A DNA stretch of 64,000 bases from Anseranas semipalmata (Eukaryota; Chordata; Aves; Anseriformes; Anseranatidae). Below, piece after piece: positions 62,468 through 64,000 of the stretch; the stretch's first letter is position 1, and every line of letters starts with the position of its first letter. The stretch lies in NCBI GenBank assembly GCA_013399115.1, contig VXAA01003006.1:1212965-1276964 (forward strand), read 5' to 3'. Made by a program: the position numbers and the translations under genes. The notes below the pieces were generated by a model, which searched no databases, had not been told where the DNA came from, and was given only the letters and a program-made list of their open reading frames with translations.

Positions 62468-64000
62468 CTGGGAAGAGACAGAGGAAACAAGTGAGACGGG
62501 CCGCACAAATGAACTGAACTGCGGAAAAACAGAAGGCTAATGTTACTGAGTCATTTCAAACAGACAAGCCCATAAACTCTAATCCTGTGTACTTTCTGCT
62601 TCAAAGCATCGATCCCTGAACAAACTTCATTCAAAGCCTGGATGACAAACTATCAAAATGCTAAGACTATAAAGCCTTCAGAAGACTGAAGCTAAAGATT
62701 GTGAATAGTTTTGTTAATAACAAATACATTTCCTGCATGGGAGCAATGTCTCACAGAGTAACCGTAAGCCTTAAAAAGGCTATTCTTGTACTTCTGGGAT
62801 GTTGGCATCCAAGACTGACCCTACCAGCACTCAGCTCTTTTTGTTCTGCTTGTGCCCTAATGCAGCCAAGTCAAGCTTTCTTTTTCCCTCCACTCTGGCA
62901 CTGGATGGCATTTTCTCCAAGTGTAGATACTCTGACCGTTATCTCACTTCCACTTCTATTTACATCTCTATGGGGCATCAGAGGATGTTTGAACTCTAAA
63001 ATCAGTTCCAGCTGTCTTAAATAAAAGGCCACCTTGCTAACAAGTTATTGCAAGCAACGCTAAAATAAGACACTTAGCTAATGTCAGACTTGCTTCATGT
63101 ACAAATATTACCAAATAGGCAGGACAATTATGCTAACATGACACTATCACCTAAAAATCTCACATGGTTGAAATAGCTAGTTTCCTTACCCCATATAAGG
63201 CCGTATAACCAGAGCTGGAGTATCTGTATCAGTTCTTACTGACATATACAATACCAAAACAAAGGGTCATAATTTTCCAGACTCTTTTTAGAACAGTAAC
63301 AGAATATGGAATTTGTCCCATCCACAAGTTTAATGATAATCAAAGCATACCTGAAATTCAACTTGCATCGTGCAAACTTTCATCTTTTCAAAGACTTAAT
63401 CCCTGTATTTGAAATCATCATGTGTATGGAGAGGGAGATAAAGATTTTTTTATTTTTATTTTTTAAATCACTGAAACTTCCTTAAGCAGTACTGGAACTG
63501 GACCTTTTGTTAACAGGCTTTGAGCAGTCTCCATCAAATCTTGTGCTAAGAGCTGTGACTTTTATGCACCTTCTGGACCAGACAAGGCATGCCAGCACAT
63601 AATTTATAGATTCTAGAAGGAAGTTCATTCATTGGTTTTAATGCATCAGATTTTCTGATGCAGCCCTCTGCCTCAACGTTTCTGAAAAATGAGTCACTCC
63701 ACATGTATGGGAAGCCACATTCCACACAGGTTGAAGCATGCATCATTACATGAGATACTGTAAAGTTAAAAAACTATTGTTCCTAAGCCAGAGTTAAACA
63801 AAACGAAAAACAAAACAGGAGACTAGACTCCACATAATGAATGCACTAGAAATACACTGCTCCCACATGCACAAACTTTGTGAGCTTAAGAGTCAAAGCC
63901 AGGGTTCCTCAAAAGAACCAGAGGCCACATTTTCAAAGCCAACTACAAAGAGCTTCAGGCTGGGCACCAAAAATTCTCAACACATTTTACTGTGTTGTTT
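62468..64000 (-). other. DCAF5: DCAF5 intron, partial
   Basis: Intron sequence running off the right edge. I searched the minus strand for the preceding WD40 exon and did not find it, so the next exon lies beyond 64000. Contents are AT-rich with an A/T run near 63448-63467 and no recognised repeat or gene. Confidence 0.8.

Noticed and set aside
1..64000. Search for CRISPR arrays, operons, phage or plasmid features
   Set aside because: Nothing of the kind is present. Introns, CR1 elements and DCAF5 show this is vertebrate nuclear DNA.

Overview
The window looks like avian nuclear DNA. Repeats are sparse and nearly all are fragments of CR1, the chicken-repeat LINE, with its typical 3' end. There are many A/T homopolymers, introns are long, and one vertebrate gene is recognisable. 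There are no operons, phage genes, CRISPR arrays or complete RNA genes. The assembly has one 385-N gap (43489-43873) and two single Ns (23694, 58938).

The one gene I can support is DCAF5 (DDB1- and CUL4-associated factor 5, formerly WDR22), on the minus strand. Its last four coding exons are present, in transcript order: 62467-62254 (214 bp), 47772-47706 (67 bp), 36797-36670 (128 bp) and 30349-28544 (1806 bp, ending in TGA). All junctions have AG acceptors and GT donors, and reading phases join without frameshift. Together they encode about 737 residues: the end of the WD40 propeller and the whole acidic, serine-rich tail. The first roughly 200 residues lie beyond position 64000.

Region by region: 1-22.2 kb is intergenic, with a CpG cluster near 3.6-3.85 kb, two CR1 fragments and a POU-octamer palindrome near 8.4 kb. 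About 22.2-28.5 kb lies downstream of the stop codon and probably holds the 3' UTR, whose end I cannot fix. A degraded tRNA-derived SINE head lies at 24.5 kb. From 28.5 to 64 kb is DCAF5. Its introns carry a near-intact CR1 3' end (39.5 kb), degraded CR1 pieces (50.1, 50.9 and 54.95 kb), microsatellites and several candidate regulatory elements.

In human, DCAF5 lies between ACTN1 and EXD2 on chromosome 14. I found no ACTN1 coding exon in the left flank, so if synteny holds that gene starts further left.

I see no self-contained undescribed system. The best leads are non-coding: an octamer palindrome in an intron (41529-41556), a CpG-rich intronic patch with a consensus RFX X-box and a MYB-type palindrome (33.17-33.28 kb), a well-formed intronic polyadenylation signal that would give a DCAF5 isoform without its tail (34.79 kb), and a possible poison exon at 54.4-54.5 kb.
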